A stretch of DNA of 64,000 bases from Chlorogloea sp. CCALA 695 (GCF_003003885.1 NZ_PVWN01000003.1:62001-126000); one strand, 5' to 3'. Numbered from the stretch's first letter, positions 1-9,904 are shown. Numbers and translations are program-made. The notes: generated by a model from the sequence alone, not told the origin.

Positions 1-1276
1 CGATCGCGGCAATTAATCCGACTCCAATACCCTGAAGATAGCCTAGCGTTGCAGTTACGAGGACAATCAGAACGATAGTCGCGTAATCTGAGCGCGAAAA
101 TTTGAACCATCCTCGATAGAGCCATTCATAAAAGAATTCTATTCCCAGTAGCAGTGGAATTCCCACCAAAATTAATTTAGGAATGTACGATAGCAGCGCC
201 GCGCCACCCAATAGCATTGCTAGGCAAATACCAGCGACTAACCCACCTGCAAGGCGACTGCTTGCCCCTAAATTGCGAGAAAGCGTGTTCTCTGCCACAC
301 TGCCAAAGCCGCCGATACCGCCACCTATTCCCGACGCGATCGTGCCAGTTCCAGCAACTTTTAACTCGTGATTAAGATCCAAATCCCGCCCCGCTAGTAA
401 CTCAATTCCGTTCGCATTCAGCAACAGCGCCATAGAATCGACCAGCCAGAGTGCTGCTATACTTGGAATTTGCCTAGTAACAACACTCCAATCCGCTCCA
501 CCCAATGACTGGAATGTACCAAATTTATAAAGACCTCCTGGAGCAATTTTCGCCAGCAGCAACCCTTGCTCCTGTGCCTGTGCAATTGGGGTTCCCGTTA
601 TTGCCAACCCCACATAAAACAGTGCAATCGAACCTATAATAATCCCAGGAATTACCAAAAAATGATCGATGCGGTGGGGAAGCGCAAACATGGCGATCGC
701 AAAAATCAAAGCGGGAACCCACTGAAGCAAGACAATCGGCTGAAACAATGCCGAAATAGTGAAGTGGTGGTGATCGATGCCACTAATGGTATGAAATGCG
801 CCTAAAACTAACAGCGCTCCTGTTCCTGCCAAAAAGCCACCCACAACCGGATAGGGAATAAACCGGACAAATCCACCCAGCTTAAACTGTCCTAAAGCTA
901 GAAAAATGATGCCGCTACCTACTGTGTAGACAATAATCGTGGCTGTTACTGTAAACAGCTTGTCCTCAAACGCAGCGTTGGGCATCTGCTCAAAGATTTG
1001 GCGAGCCACCAGACTCAGAACCGGAATGCTAGGCTCTGAAACCGTCGCCACAATTGGGGAATAGTAACTCAAGCAAGTAGCGATCGCACTCACAACGGTC
1101 GCACTAAATATAATCAGCCCGATCCCGGATGGCGCGGCGCTTGCGAGTTCCCCAGAGAAAATTACTGTCCCGAAGGAGGCGGCGGTAATAACGATTAATA
1201 GTCCCATAGTCGCGCCTGAAATCAGATTCAAGACGAGGGGGTTTGCAGCAGGTTTGGAATGCGCTATTTTAGACAC
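1..1276 (-). CDS. SulP family anion transporter, 3' end outside window
   Basis: Reading the minus strand from a GTG at 1276 gives 425 open codons that run off the left edge. The protein is strongly hydrophobic with about ten membrane segments and SulP features: an N-terminal SEPSIPVLSLVARQ stretch, FIPYPVVGGFLAGTG, and a later GGIGGFGSVAENTLSRNLGA segment. SulP proteins carry sulfate, bicarbonate or other anions across the inner membrane, usually with a C-terminal cytosolic STAS domain, which would lie outside this window. The GTG is chosen because a stop lies two codons upstream; an ATG at 1207 is the alternative. It diverges from the cyclic-nucleotide-binding channel gene at 1487, so the 210 bp between them may hold both promoters. 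The substrate cannot be read from the sequence. Confidence 0.85.
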   Translation of the reverse strand, partial: MSKIAHSKPAANPLVLNLISGATMGLLIVITAASFGTVIFSGELASAAPSGIGLIIFSATVVSAIATCLSYYSPIVATVSEPSIPVLSLVARQIFEQMPNAAFEDKLFTVTATIIVYTVGSGIIFLALGQFKLGGFVRFIPYPVVGGFLAGTGALLVLGAFHTISGIDHHHFTISALFQPIVLLQWVPALIFAIAMFALPHRIDHFLVIPGIIIGSIALFYVGLAITGTPIAQAQEQGLLLAKIAPGGLYKFGTFQSLGGADWSVVTRQIPSIAALWLVDSMALLLNANGIELLAGRDLDLNHELKVAGTGTIASGIGGGIGGFGSVAENTLSRNLGASSRLAGGLVAGICLAMLLGGAALLSYIPKLILVGIPLLLGIEFFYEWLYRGWFKFSRSDYATIVLIVLVTATLGYLQGIGVGLIAAI

Positions 1277-1486
1277 TTTTTATAGAATTGCTGAATGTGA
1301 TAGGATTTTTAGATAACTTTTTCATATTACAAGAATTATCAACTCTGTTCGCGCTAAGTAGTAACGTTTCGTTCTGGCGTGACCTTAAAGGCTAGATCAG
1401 AAAAGTAAGGCTCTAGGTTTTGCTACTGCTTAGGCGCGCAACTTAAAGTTTGTTAATATTAAGCGGGTTGTCGGCAGCTTCTCACT

Positions 1487-3004
1487 ATGCAATTTCAATC
1501 AGCACTCGACTGGGCAAAGGAGCAAGTAGAATATCTTTTTCAATCTTTACTAAACGCCTTTAACATCAGTTTGTTCGCGTTTGGAGGAGAAAAATTTTCC
1601 TTTGGCTCGATTACAGAATTGATTGCTTGGGCGATCGCAGTTTTAGCGATCGCCGGGACGACGAAGCAACTACTAAAACAACGCATTCTGCCTTCCTTTG
1701 GCTTAGAAGTTGGCACGCGCGAATCGCTTTCAGCCATTACAAGCTATATCATTACGATTGTTGGCTTATTAATTGTTTTGCAAACGACGGGAATTAATCT
1801 TAGTTCTTTAGCCGTATTTGCAGGCGCGCTGGGAATCGGCTTCGGGATTGGCTTACAGAATTTAGCCAGTAACTTTATTAGTGGTCTAACTTTACTATTT
1901 GAACAACCAATCAAAGTAGGTGATTATGTTGAAGTCGATAAATTAGCCGGAACCGTTGAAAAAATCGCTATCCGCTCGACAACAATTCGTACTGTTAACG
2001 GCATAGTTGCGATCGTGCCAAATAGCCGTTTTCTCGACAATAATGTAGTCAATTGGAGCTACGGCGATCCTAACTGTCGGATTAATATCAAAGTGCGGGT
2101 AGTAGAGGAAAGCGACTCATTTACCGTGATGGAAGCCTTACTCGCGGCTGCTCGTCAAGAATCTAGAGTTTTATCTTCCCCTTCGCCAGAAGTTTACTTC
2201 AAAGGTGTTAAAAAAGATACTCTAAGATTTGAACTATTGGTTTGGATTCAGAATCCGATAGAAATGGATGCGATTAAAAGTGCGCTGCAATTTTTGGTTG
2301 AAACAGAATTTCGCGATCGCGCTATTGACACCAAATCAGCCCCAACAACAGTCGTATTAGACAATCTGCCGACACTAACAGCATTGCTTCAGTTGCCAAA
2401 TAAGCAAACAACCAATGGTTCGATAGTAGCATCGGGCGATAGCGCAAGCACACCCGGTAACGGGCTTCGCCCTCTTAATTCCACGACTGCATTAGAAAAG
2501 CCGATTGGCGGCTTTTTGTTGCGCGATCTGCTGCGAAAAGTCAGCTATTTTCAGCAATGTAGTGATGTTGAACTGCGACAAGTAATTGAGAAGGGATACC
2601 GCAAAAAATTGGCAAGCAATGAAATTATTTGCCGAGAAAACGATCCGGGCGATTCGTTTTATATTATCTTGTCAGGCGCGGTGGAAGTTTTTGTTGAATC
2701 GATTTCTCAACAAGTTGCGATCCGTACCACTGGGGAGTTTATTGGGGAAATGTCCCTCCTAATGGGCAGTCCGCGCACAGCAACGCTGCGTACAATAGAC
2801 GAAACAATCTTGTTTGTAGTAGATCGCGATAATCTGCAAAGCTTGTTGCAGAAACATCAAGACTTAGCAGACAAAATTGCCGAGGAGTTATCAAAGCGCC
2901 AAGAAACGTTGAAAAGCTTAGGAATTACAATCGGCGCAACAAATATTGAAGAAACGCCGTTTAATCAAATTCGCAAACGAATTAGAGCCATTTTTGGAAT
3001 TTGA
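1487..3004 (+). CDS. MscS-family channel with C-terminal cyclic nucleotide-binding domain (bCNG type)
   Basis: The 505-residue protein has membrane segments at about 45-60, 85-105 and 108-138. The last is a glycine/alanine-rich MscS pore helix followed by the MscS beta domain (GDYVEVDKLAGTVEKIAIRS, about 145-165). A low-complexity linker (305-340) leads to a cyclic nucleotide-binding domain at about 355-480, with a phosphate-binding cassette at 416-434 containing G416, E417, G420, E421, R430 and T431. This is the layout of bacterial cyclic nucleotide-gated MscS channels, in which ligand rather than tension is thought to control opening. It lies 9 bp before a chemosensory operon ending in an adenylate cyclase, which makes cAMP the likely ligand (inference). 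Confidence 0.9.
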   Translation: MQFQSALDWAKEQVEYLFQSLLNAFNISLFAFGGEKFSFGSITELIAWAIAVLAIAGTTKQLLKQRILPSFGLEVGTRESLSAITSYIITIVGLLIVLQTTGINLSSLAVFAGALGIGFGIGLQNLASNFISGLTLLFEQPIKVGDYVEVDKLAGTVEKIAIRSTTIRTVNGIVAIVPNSRFLDNNVVNWSYGDPNCRINIKVRVVEESDSFTVMEALLAAARQESRVLSSPSPEVYFKGVKKDTLRFELLVWIQNPIEMDAIKSALQFLVETEFRDRAIDTKSAPTTVVLDNLPTLTALLQLPNKQTTNGSIVASGDSASTPGNGLRPLNSTTALEKPIGGFLLRDLLRKVSYFQQCSDVELRQVIEKGYRKKLASNEIICRENDPGDSFYIILSGAVEVFVESISQQVAIRTTGEFIGEMSLLMGSPRTATLRTIDETILFVVDRDNLQSLLQKHQDLADKIAEELSKRQETLKSLGITIGATNIEETPFNQIRKRIRAIFGI

Positions 3005-3013
3005 GTTAAATAA

Positions 3014-3493
3014 ATGCTAATGCTACTGTTTCATGTTGGAGACAATCTTTATGCCCTCGATAGTTCTCAAGTCGTTGAAGTGATTGCGATGGTTGCACTA
3101 AGGAAAATTTATCATGTTCCAGAATATGTAGCTGGATTTTTCAACTATCACGGCACTATTGTTCCTGTTATTGACTTATGTAACCTTATTGGGGGCATAA
3201 CTTGCCGTCCTCGTTTCAGCACTCGAATAGTTATGGTCAACTATACGGCAGAAGACGGCAGACAAACGCGTTTGGGACTGATGGCAGAACGAGTCACAGA
3301 AACTTTGACTAGGCCCGATATTGACTCAAAAAACGCGCCTGTCGCCAGCAATGTGTCTTATCTTGGTGAAATGTTTATGGATGAATTAGGCATAATTCAA
3401 CTTATTCATTGGGAGCATCTGATCACAGAAGCCCAACACGCATCACTGTTAGCCGGAGGAAGCATTGAAACTAATGGCGCAAGAAGCAATTGA
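3014..3493 (+). CDS. CheW-like coupling protein (WspB position)
   Basis: A 159-residue single CheW domain. It shows the typical pattern of a short beta strand with LFHVGDNLYALDSSQVVEVI, then YVAGFFNYHGTIVPVIDL and a C-terminal return strand. CheW proteins link a chemoreceptor to the histidine kinase CheA. It starts 9 bp after the channel gene and its end overlaps the start of the following cheR, so it is almost certainly co-transcribed. The second in-frame ATG (3020) is also possible. In position and size it corresponds to WspB of Wsp-type systems. Confidence 0.88.
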   Translation: MLMLLFHVGDNLYALDSSQVVEVIAMVALRKIYHVPEYVAGFFNYHGTIVPVIDLCNLIGGITCRPRFSTRIVMVNYTAEDGRQTRLGLMAERVTETLTRPDIDSKNAPVASNVSYLGEMFMDELGIIQLIHWEHLITEAQHASLLAGGSIETNGARSN

Positions 3494-4730
3494 AGCCTTG
3501 TTGAGGCAGAAAATTGGCTTAGATGCCAATAGTATTGGTTCAAGAACGATCGCCAGAGCCGTTGAACAACGTCAAATTGCTTGTGGCTTACCTGATCGGG
3601 CGGCTTACCTGCATCACTTACAAACTGTGGCTAGAGAACTTGAAGAACTAATCGAAACTGTGGTTGTTCCAGAAACCTGGTTTTTTCGAGACACTGAACC
3701 CTTTGTTTATCTCAATCAATACGTCAGATCCGAGTGGCTAAAAGCAAATTTCAGCATTCTGCGCGTTCTCAGCGTACCTTGTTCAACTGGAGAAGAACCT
3801 TACTCTATCGCCATGACACTGTTAGATTCTGGCTTAAATCCTACCCAGTTTTGCATTGATGCGGTTGATGTTAGTAAACGGGCATTACTGAAGGCAAAAC
3901 AAGGAATCTACAGCCAAAGAGCCTTTCGTGGCGGCGGCGATCGCGCTGGAGCAAAAGGGCGCTACTTTGAGCAAGTCGCTGACAGCTACCAGGTGAAACC
4001 TTTTGTCCGCGACACCGTAAAATTTATTCAGGGAAATCTTTTAAACCCCGGATTTTTAGCTGGAGGCAAATATCAAGTTATTTTCTGCCGCAATCTATTA
4101 ATTTACCTTGATGGTGCTGCCCGAAATCAAGGGATGCAAGCGTTAGATCGAGCCTTAGCACCTGGAGGTCTATTTTTTGTCGGCGCGGCAGAGACAGGGC
4201 AAATTCCCACTAACTATACGCCTATTCGTCATCCCATAGCCTTTGCTTACCGTAAAGGCGATAACGTAAGCTGGAACGGTAACGGGCGTGTCCCCAATGT
4301 TTTGCCAAAAGTTACAAGGGCAATTACTACTCCCGATTCTCCGTTTCAAGCACCGCCAACTATTCGCGCCGTGTTGTCTCCTCCTCCTCCTCAACAACTT
4401 GAAATTGCTAAACAGTTAGCCGACAGAGGACAATTGATCGAGGCAGCAAAGCTAGGTGAATTATACTTGAGCGCAAACCGTACCCATGCTGAGGCTTACG
4501 TTTTGTTGGGCGAAATCTATCAAGGACTCGACCGAATTGAACAAGCAGAACAGTCTTTTAGTAAAGCAATTTATCTCAACCCCCATGCTATCAATGCCTT
4601 AATTGGGTTAGCACTATTAAAAGAGCAACGAGGGGATTTCCTCGGAGCAGAAATCTTAAGACAGCGCGTTCAACGACTACTCAAAATTCAAAACAAGGGT
4701 TCAAATAACGGTTCGAGCGATGTGGAATAG
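3474..4730 (+). CDS. CheR-type receptor methyltransferase with C-terminal TPR (WspC-like)
   Basis: CheR methylates glutamates on chemoreceptors using S-adenosylmethionine. The N-terminal helical domain (about 1-80) precedes the methyltransferase domain with the SAM motif [10 protein letters not shown] and the [11 protein letters not shown] strand. A proline-rich linker then leads to two or three TPR units (about 305-410: [22 protein letters not shown] and following). CheR-TPR fusions are typical of Wsp-type clusters (WspC). The ATG at 3474 is preferred over the one three codons upstream; either way the gene overlaps cheW by about 20 bp. The stop overlaps the next gene by 11 bp, indicating translational coupling. 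Confidence 0.9.
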   Translation: MAQEAIEALLRQKIGLDANSIGSRTIARAVEQRQIACGLPDRAAYLHHLQTVARELEELIETVVVPETWFFRDTEPFVYLNQYVRSEWLKANFSILRVLSVPCSTGEEPYSIAMTLLDSGLNPTQFCIDAVDVSKRALLKAKQGIYSQRAFRGGGDRAGAKGRYFEQVADSYQVKPFVRDTVKFIQGNLLNPGFLAGGKYQVIFCRNLLIYLDGAARNQGMQALDRALAPGGLFFVGAAETGQIPTNYTPIRHPIAFAYRKGDNVSWNGNGRVPNVLPKVTRAITTPDSPFQAPPTIRAVLSPPPPQQLEIAKQLADRGQLIEAAKLGELYLSANRTHAEAYVLLGEIYQGLDRIEQAEQSFSKAIYLNPHAINALIGLALLKEQRGDFLGAEILRQRVQRLLKIQNKGSNNGSSDVE

Positions 4731-6315
4731 AATTACAAATCGGATTTTGCTTGGCTACTCAATTCCTTTATTGTTTCTACTGGTATTGAGCGCAGTGGTT
4801 TACTCGTCTACCGCAAACGCCTTCAAGTTACAACAAGAAGCGGATCGAACCGAACGAAACATTAGGAGTACTGATGCAATGACGGCTGCAATCAATCGGA
4901 TGATCGGTGGTACGCGAGGTTATCTACTTTTCCCCAACGATCGCTCCCACGTCAGCGTCTATAACGAAGGACACAATGCGTTTGTTGAAAGCGCCAGAAA
5001 TCTGACAGCTATTTCTGACCCAAGAACAAGAGAACTTGTAAATGAACTGTATCAATTGGGTGAAAGTTACGACGAAATTTCCCAAAATGCGATCCAGTTG
5101 GTAAATGAAAAAAGGTTAGCCCAAGCGAGGGTGGAAGTAAATAAACCCAGGATTTCAGCCGTACTCGAACGCCGCAATCGACTCATCAAAGAACTAGCTA
5201 CTCAATTCAATCAAAGCAATCAAACTGTAAGGAACTCTCAGCAGTTTTTACTGACAGTAATTATTATTGGGACAGGGTTAACGATTCTAGCGACCATTTT
5301 AGCGGGGTTGTGGACAACTTTGCCGCTCAAAAGACAACTCCCCAAAGTAGTGAACGCGGCAATAGCGATCGCCGATGGCGACCTTACTCAAGAAATTGAT
5401 GTTACAAGAGATGGCACGGAAGTAGAGCGACTCTTAGTAGCGTTTAAAAACATGACTAAAAATTTGAATGTGTTAATCGCTCAAGCGCAAAGGTCAGGAA
5501 TTCAAATTGGGACATCAACAACTCAAATTGCCGCCGCCGGAAGACAGCTAGAAGCAACGGTAAACGAGCAAGTTGCGTCCATAAACGAAGTAAATGCAAC
5601 CTCTAGGCAAATTGCATCAACGGCTGGCGACTTAGTAAAGGGGATGGAAGATGTGACCAGGACAGCCCAGGCAACAACTCAATCCGCAGCCAATAGCCAA
5701 ATAAATTTAGAGAAAATTCAAGGGGCGATGCAGAATTTAGGGCTGGCGACTAACTCAATTTCTTTAAAATTAAAGATTATGGATGAAAAAGCAAATAATA
5801 TCAATAACGTTGTTGCCACTATTACCAAAGTTGCCGACCAAACAAATTTACTATCTCTCAACGCCGCGATCGAAGCAGAAAAAGCCGGGGAGTACGGCGC
5901 AGGCTTTGCGGTAGTAGCAAGAGAAATTCGCCGTCTAGCAGACCAATCAGCAGTGGCGACTTTAGAAATAGAGCAAATGGTTAAAGAGATGCAATCGTCG
6001 GTATCTACTGGCGTGATGGAGGTGGATAAATTTAGCCGCGAAGTCAGTCAATATGTCGAGGATGTTGGCGAGATTAGCACTCAAATCGGTGGTTTTATTA
6101 AAGATGTCCAGTCTCTAGCGCCGCAGTTTGGAATTGTCTGCCAAAGTATGGACGAACAATATCGCGGCGCAGAACAAATTAGTACGGCGATTTCTCAATT
6201 AAGTGAAGCTTCTCATCAAACAGTCCAATCTTTGCAAGAAACAAATAATGCCCTGACGCAGCTAGATGATGCGACTCAAGGTTTACAGCGAGAAATTTCC
6301 CAGTTTAAGGTCTAA
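4720..6315 (+). CDS. methyl-accepting chemotaxis protein (WspA-like)
   Basis: A 531-residue membrane chemoreceptor. Residues about 7-30 form the first membrane segment, 31-175 a helical periplasmic domain of CHASE3/four-helix type, and 178-203 the second membrane segment. A HAMP domain (about 204-258) and a long cytoplasmic coiled coil follow. The hairpin tip is conserved ([20 protein letters not shown], then [16 protein letters not shown]). No C-terminal NWETF-type CheR/CheB tether is visible, so the TPR of CheR may contribute to docking (inference). It is the only receptor in the operon and therefore its likely input. The signal is unknown. Confidence 0.92.
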   Translation: MWNRITNRILLGYSIPLLFLLVLSAVVYSSTANAFKLQQEADRTERNIRSTDAMTAAINRMIGGTRGYLLFPNDRSHVSVYNEGHNAFVESARNLTAISDPRTRELVNELYQLGESYDEISQNAIQLVNEKRLAQARVEVNKPRISAVLERRNRLIKELATQFNQSNQTVRNSQQFLLTVIIIGTGLTILATILAGLWTTLPLKRQLPKVVNAAIAIADGDLTQEIDVTRDGTEVERLLVAFKNMTKNLNVLIAQAQRSGIQIGTSTTQIAAAGRQLEATVNEQVASINEVNATSRQIASTAGDLVKGMEDVTRTAQATTQSAANSQINLEKIQGAMQNLGLATNSISLKLKIMDEKANNINNVVATITKVADQTNLLSLNAAIEAEKAGEYGAGFAVVAREIRRLADQSAVATLEIEQMVKEMQSSVSTGVMEVDKFSREVSQYVEDVGEISTQIGGFIKDVQSLAPQFGIVCQSMDEQYRGAEQISTAISQLSEASHQTVQSLQETNNALTQLDDATQGLQREISQFKV

Positions 6316-6321
6316 ATCATC

Positions 6322-7026
6322 ATGGACATCACTATTACGCCCCATCAAAGCAATAATTGCTGGAACAGCATCGGTGTATATGGCGATCGCTCCTGCAAAA
6401 AGTTAGAAACCGTAATTCATTGCCGCAACTGTCCGGTATATTCAACGGCGGGACGCAGTTTGTTAGAGCGTGAAATTCCAGTAGACTACTTAAACGAATG
6501 GACGGCGACCATAGCTTCGCCTCAAACCCAATCGCCTTTGGCAATTGGCAACCAAGCTGCTGTAAGAATTGGACGAGCAACAGACACTTTTAGTGCGATC
6601 GTTTTTCGCTTGAGCAATGAATTATTTGCTCTGCCTGTAGGCGTATTGCAAGAAGTTACTCATCCTAGCGCGATTCATACCTTGCCTCACCGCAGCAATG
6701 ACCTGTTTTTGGGGCTAGTGAATATTCGCGGTGAAATCTTGCTTTGTGCGTCTTTGAGTCATCTTCTAGGGCTGGAAACTATAGAGCCACCATCTAGCGA
6801 CAGAGATTGTCGGATGCTTGTTGTTGGCAAAAATGGTAAATGGGTGTTTCCGGTTGATGAAGTACATCGAATCTACCGCTTCCACCTCAACGAATTTAAA
6901 GCTACGCCTGTCGTCATTTCTAGATCGCAGGAAACGTACAGCCAAGGAGTGATTGACTGGCATGATAAAAAGGTGAATTACCTAAATGCCGAACTATTAT
7001 TAGATATGCTTGCTCGCCGCATTTAG
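6322..7026 (+). CDS. CheW-domain protein with cysteine-bearing N-terminal extension (WspD-like)
   Basis: 234 residues in two parts. The N-terminal 80 residues contain CWNSIGVYGDRSCKKLE and HCRNCPVYSTAGRSLLE, a cysteine-rich leader of the kind seen in WspD. A CheW domain follows from about residue 92 (FRLSNELFALPVGVLQEVTH to the C-terminus). It begins 6 bp after the receptor gene. Having two different CheW proteins in one operon is a Wsp hallmark, where WspB and WspD both couple receptor and kinase. Whether the four cysteines bind metal or are redox-active is not known. Confidence 0.88.
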   Translation: MDITITPHQSNNCWNSIGVYGDRSCKKLETVIHCRNCPVYSTAGRSLLEREIPVDYLNEWTATIASPQTQSPLAIGNQAAVRIGRATDTFSAIVFRLSNELFALPVGVLQEVTHPSAIHTLPHRSNDLFLGLVNIRGEILLCASLSHLLGLETIEPPSSDRDCRMLVVGKNGKWVFPVDEVHRIYRFHLNEFKATPVVISRSQETYSQGVIDWHDKKVNYLNAELLLDMLARRI

Positions 7027-7045
7027 AGCAGGTTTTGGAGAAAAT

Positions 7046-9898
7046 ATGGGCGATTACTCAATGCTGGATTTGTTTCGTCAAGAAGTGGCAATTCAAGTCG
7101 CAAACTTAAAGCACTTGTCGAATTTAAAACAGCAGCCCCTTGAAGTGAGCGAATTAGAAACGGCGTTGCAGTCTTTAAGGGCGATCGCCGGATCTGCCCA
7201 GCTTGTCGAACTTGAGGCGATCGCAAATTTAGCGGCAGCAATGACGGGCTTGCTAGATGACGGCGGTTCTTCTACGCTGCCATTGACCCAAAAGCAAATC
7301 GATTCCTTACTACACGCCCTGGATCTCCTCGTCGGTATCAGCCACGCGGAAGACTTAGAAGGCTGGTTAGCAGCGCACTCTGAGGACTTGATAAGTACGC
7401 AGGCGGCGATAGATACTGCCCAGCAAGCGCCTTTAACAACTGATATCAGGGTGGAAGCAAGTTTAATTAACTCCTCTCCAGTGGAGGCAATTACAGATAG
7501 CCCTATAGCCGTTGCGTCTTCATCCCTTCTTGATAGTTCCATGCTTGACTTGTTTCGTTTAGAAGTCGAGGCACAGGTGACGACTTTAACTGACGGTCTA
7601 CTGGCGTTAGAAACTAATCCTAACTCTGCTCAAGAATTAGAAGCGTTGATGCGCGCGGCTCATTCTATCAAAGGAGCCGCTCGAATTGTCGGACTAGATG
7701 CAGCAGTGGGGTTAGCTCACGTCATGGAAGATTGTTTTGTTGCCGCCCAGAACCAAACAATTACTTTAACAGGCGACCAAATTGACGTACTGTTGCGCGG
7801 AGTCGATTTACTTCAAAGCTTCAGTTCATTGAGCGATTTACATGACTCGACTAAGGAAGCGGAAATTGGCTCGATTCAAGCAACGATTTCTGCCATCCAA
7901 ACTCCAGGAGTCGCTTTAGTTACACAGGCTACTCAGTCGTCGACTAAACCTACACCAAATTTTGACAGCATCAATTCTGCGCCCATAGCTGAAACTGAAC
8001 CGATTTCCCTTACCGTCCCGTCGCCAGTGCCAATGGCTGAAACTGAACCGATTTCCCTTACCGTCCCGTCGCCAGTAATGGAGACATCAGTTTTATTGGT
8101 TCACGAGGCTGACGAAATTGATGTAGCAATAGAACCAATTACTACTCAAGATCGGGTAGTGCGGGTAAATGCGGAGAACCTGAATCGGATGATGGGACTA
8201 GCCGGAGAGTCAATGATTGAAGCAAATTGGCTAAATCCGTTTATTGATTCTCTGATGCTGCTAAAATCCCGTCAGTTAGAGCTTGCTAAGTGTTTAGAGA
8301 AATTACAACTAGAGGCGATTTCTAGCCGTTCCCTTAATCCAGACGAGATGACGCTATTAGAGATTGCTCGACGCAAAGAGCGAGAATGTCGTGACTTAAC
8401 AGGCGATCGCGTTACGCAACTAGAAGGATTTGTTCAGCGTACTGCAAACTTATCCGATCGCCTTTATCGAGAAGTAATATCTTCTCATATGCGCCCGTTT
8501 GCCGACGGCGTACAGAGTTTTAAGCGGATGGTTCGCGATATTGCCCGCAAATTAAATAAGCAAGTCAAGCTAGATATTATCGGCGAATTAACGGCAGTTG
8601 ATCGCGATATTCTCAAAAAACTAGAAGCTCCCCTTACCCATATTTTGCGAAACGCTGTCGATCACGGTATAGAATTACCAGAAGTTCGACTGGCATCTGG
8701 AAAGCCACCAATGGGAACTATTCGCCTAGAAGCTGTCCATCGCGGCGGTATGTTAGCGATCGTTGTTGCAGACGATGGCAAAGGCATTACTCCAGAAACG
8801 CTACGCCAGCAAGTAATTGACAAAAAGCTGGTAACGGCAGAAGTCGCAGCGAAACTAACTGATAACGAATTGATGGAGTTTTTGTTTTTGCCGGGATTTT
8901 CGCTCTCTAAGCAGGTGAGTGAACTTTCTGGTCGAGGGGTGGGGTTAGATATTGCTAAAAGTATGGCTCAGGAAGTCGGAGGGACAGTAAGGGCAGCTTC
9001 TCAGCCTGGACTTGGAACCAGTTTTCATTTCCAATTGCCTTTGACGCTCTCGGTCGTGCGGACTTTGTTAGTCGAGATTTCTGGCGAACCTTACGCATTT
9101 CCGTTAGCGCGAATTGACCAGATTGTCAATGTTGAAAAGTCAGAAATCGCCGCAATTGAAACTCGTCAATACTTTACGACTAACCAAAAGAACATTGGTT
9201 TGATTCCTGCTTACCAGGTGCTTAACTTGCCGCCGCCCACTGTAATCCCCGACCCGCTTTGGGTTGTGATTATTAGCGATCCCTCGGATACCTATGGAAT
9301 CGTCGTCGATCGCTGTTTGGGAGAACAGGAGCTAGTTGTGCGTCCTCTAGATGCTCGTTTGGGCAAAGTGCAAGATATCAGCGCCGCCGCACTGATGGGC
9401 GATGGATCGCTAGTTTTGATCGTGGATGTGCCTGACCTGGTACGATCTGTAAACAATCTTCTTAATACTTCTCGGTTAGCCAAAGTTGGTACAGAAGCAA
9501 TTGTTCCAGGTTTTGCAACCCAGCGCCAAGTCAAACGAGTGCTAGTGGTCGATGATTCGATTACGGTGCGGGAAGTAGAACGCAAACTGCTACAAAACCG
9601 AGGCTATACAGTTGAAGTTGCTGTAGATGGCATGGAGGGCTGGAATGCGGTTCGTTCTAAGCCTTACGATTTAGTAATCAGCGATATTGATATGCCCCGA
9701 ATGAATGGAATTGAACTAATTAAGCAAATTAAAAGCCATCCGCGTCTAAATTCAGTTCCGGTAATTGTCGTGTCTTACCGCGATCGCGAAGAAGACAGGA
9801 TTCAAGGCTTAGAAGCTGGCGCAGATTATTATTTAACTAAGAGTAGCTTTCATGACGACACCTTAATCGAGGCTGTAGTGGATTTGATTGGTGAGTAA
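7046..9898 (+). CDS. CheA-type hybrid histidine kinase with C-terminal receiver (WspE-like)
   Basis: Start ATG 7046 is preceded by GGAG at suitable spacing; an ATG 36 bp upstream lies inside the preceding gene and lacks such a site. Of 950 residues, 1-100 form a degenerate HPt domain (Arg45 where the phospho-His should be). Residues 165-275 form an intact HPt domain with AAHSIKGAARIVGL (His206). A repeat-containing linker and dimerisation helices precede the ATPase domain (HILRNAVDHG, DDGKGITPETL, GRGVGLDIAKSMAQE). A CheW-like regulatory domain and a receiver (about 829-945, acceptor Asp in ISDIDMPRMNG) end the protein. It autophosphorylates and should pass phosphate to its own receiver, CheB and the receiver-cyclase. 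Confidence 0.93.
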   Translation: MGDYSMLDLFRQEVAIQVANLKHLSNLKQQPLEVSELETALQSLRAIAGSAQLVELEAIANLAAAMTGLLDDGGSSTLPLTQKQIDSLLHALDLLVGISHAEDLEGWLAAHSEDLISTQAAIDTAQQAPLTTDIRVEASLINSSPVEAITDSPIAVASSSLLDSSMLDLFRLEVEAQVTTLTDGLLALETNPNSAQELEALMRAAHSIKGAARIVGLDAAVGLAHVMEDCFVAAQNQTITLTGDQIDVLLRGVDLLQSFSSLSDLHDSTKEAEIGSIQATISAIQTPGVALVTQATQSSTKPTPNFDSINSAPIAETEPISLTVPSPVPMAETEPISLTVPSPVMETSVLLVHEADEIDVAIEPITTQDRVVRVNAENLNRMMGLAGESMIEANWLNPFIDSLMLLKSRQLELAKCLEKLQLEAISSRSLNPDEMTLLEIARRKERECRDLTGDRVTQLEGFVQRTANLSDRLYREVISSHMRPFADGVQSFKRMVRDIARKLNKQVKLDIIGELTAVDRDILKKLEAPLTHILRNAVDHGIELPEVRLASGKPPMGTIRLEAVHRGGMLAIVVADDGKGITPETLRQQVIDKKLVTAEVAAKLTDNELMEFLFLPGFSLSKQVSELSGRGVGLDIAKSMAQEVGGTVRAASQPGLGTSFHFQLPLTLSVVRTLLVEISGEPYAFPLARIDQIVNVEKSEIAAIETRQYFTTNQKNIGLIPAYQVLNLPPPTVIPDPLWVVIISDPSDTYGIVVDRCLGEQELVVRPLDARLGKVQDISAAALMGDGSLVLIVDVPDLVRSVNNLLNTSRLAKVGTEAIVPGFATQRQVKRVLVVDDSITVREVERKLLQNRGYTVEVAVDGMEGWNAVRSKPYDLVISDIDMPRMNGIELIKQIKSHPRLNSVPVIVVSYRDREEDRIQGLEAGADYYLTKSSFHDDTLIEAVVDLIGE
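7988..8076 (+). repeat. 48-bp-period tandem duplication inside cheA
   Basis: A 41-bp block at 7988-8028 is repeated exactly at 8036-8076. It encodes two copies of AETEPISLTVPSPV in the linker after the second HPt domain. The period is a multiple of three, so the frame is kept. This is consistent with a recent slippage duplication in a disordered region. Confidence 0.9.
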
Positions 9899-9904
9899 TA
9901 CAAA

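Noticed and set aside
525-805. Short open frames on both strands inside the first 1.2 kb
   Set aside because: They are out-of-frame shadows of the SulP gene, which is open along the whole minus strand here.
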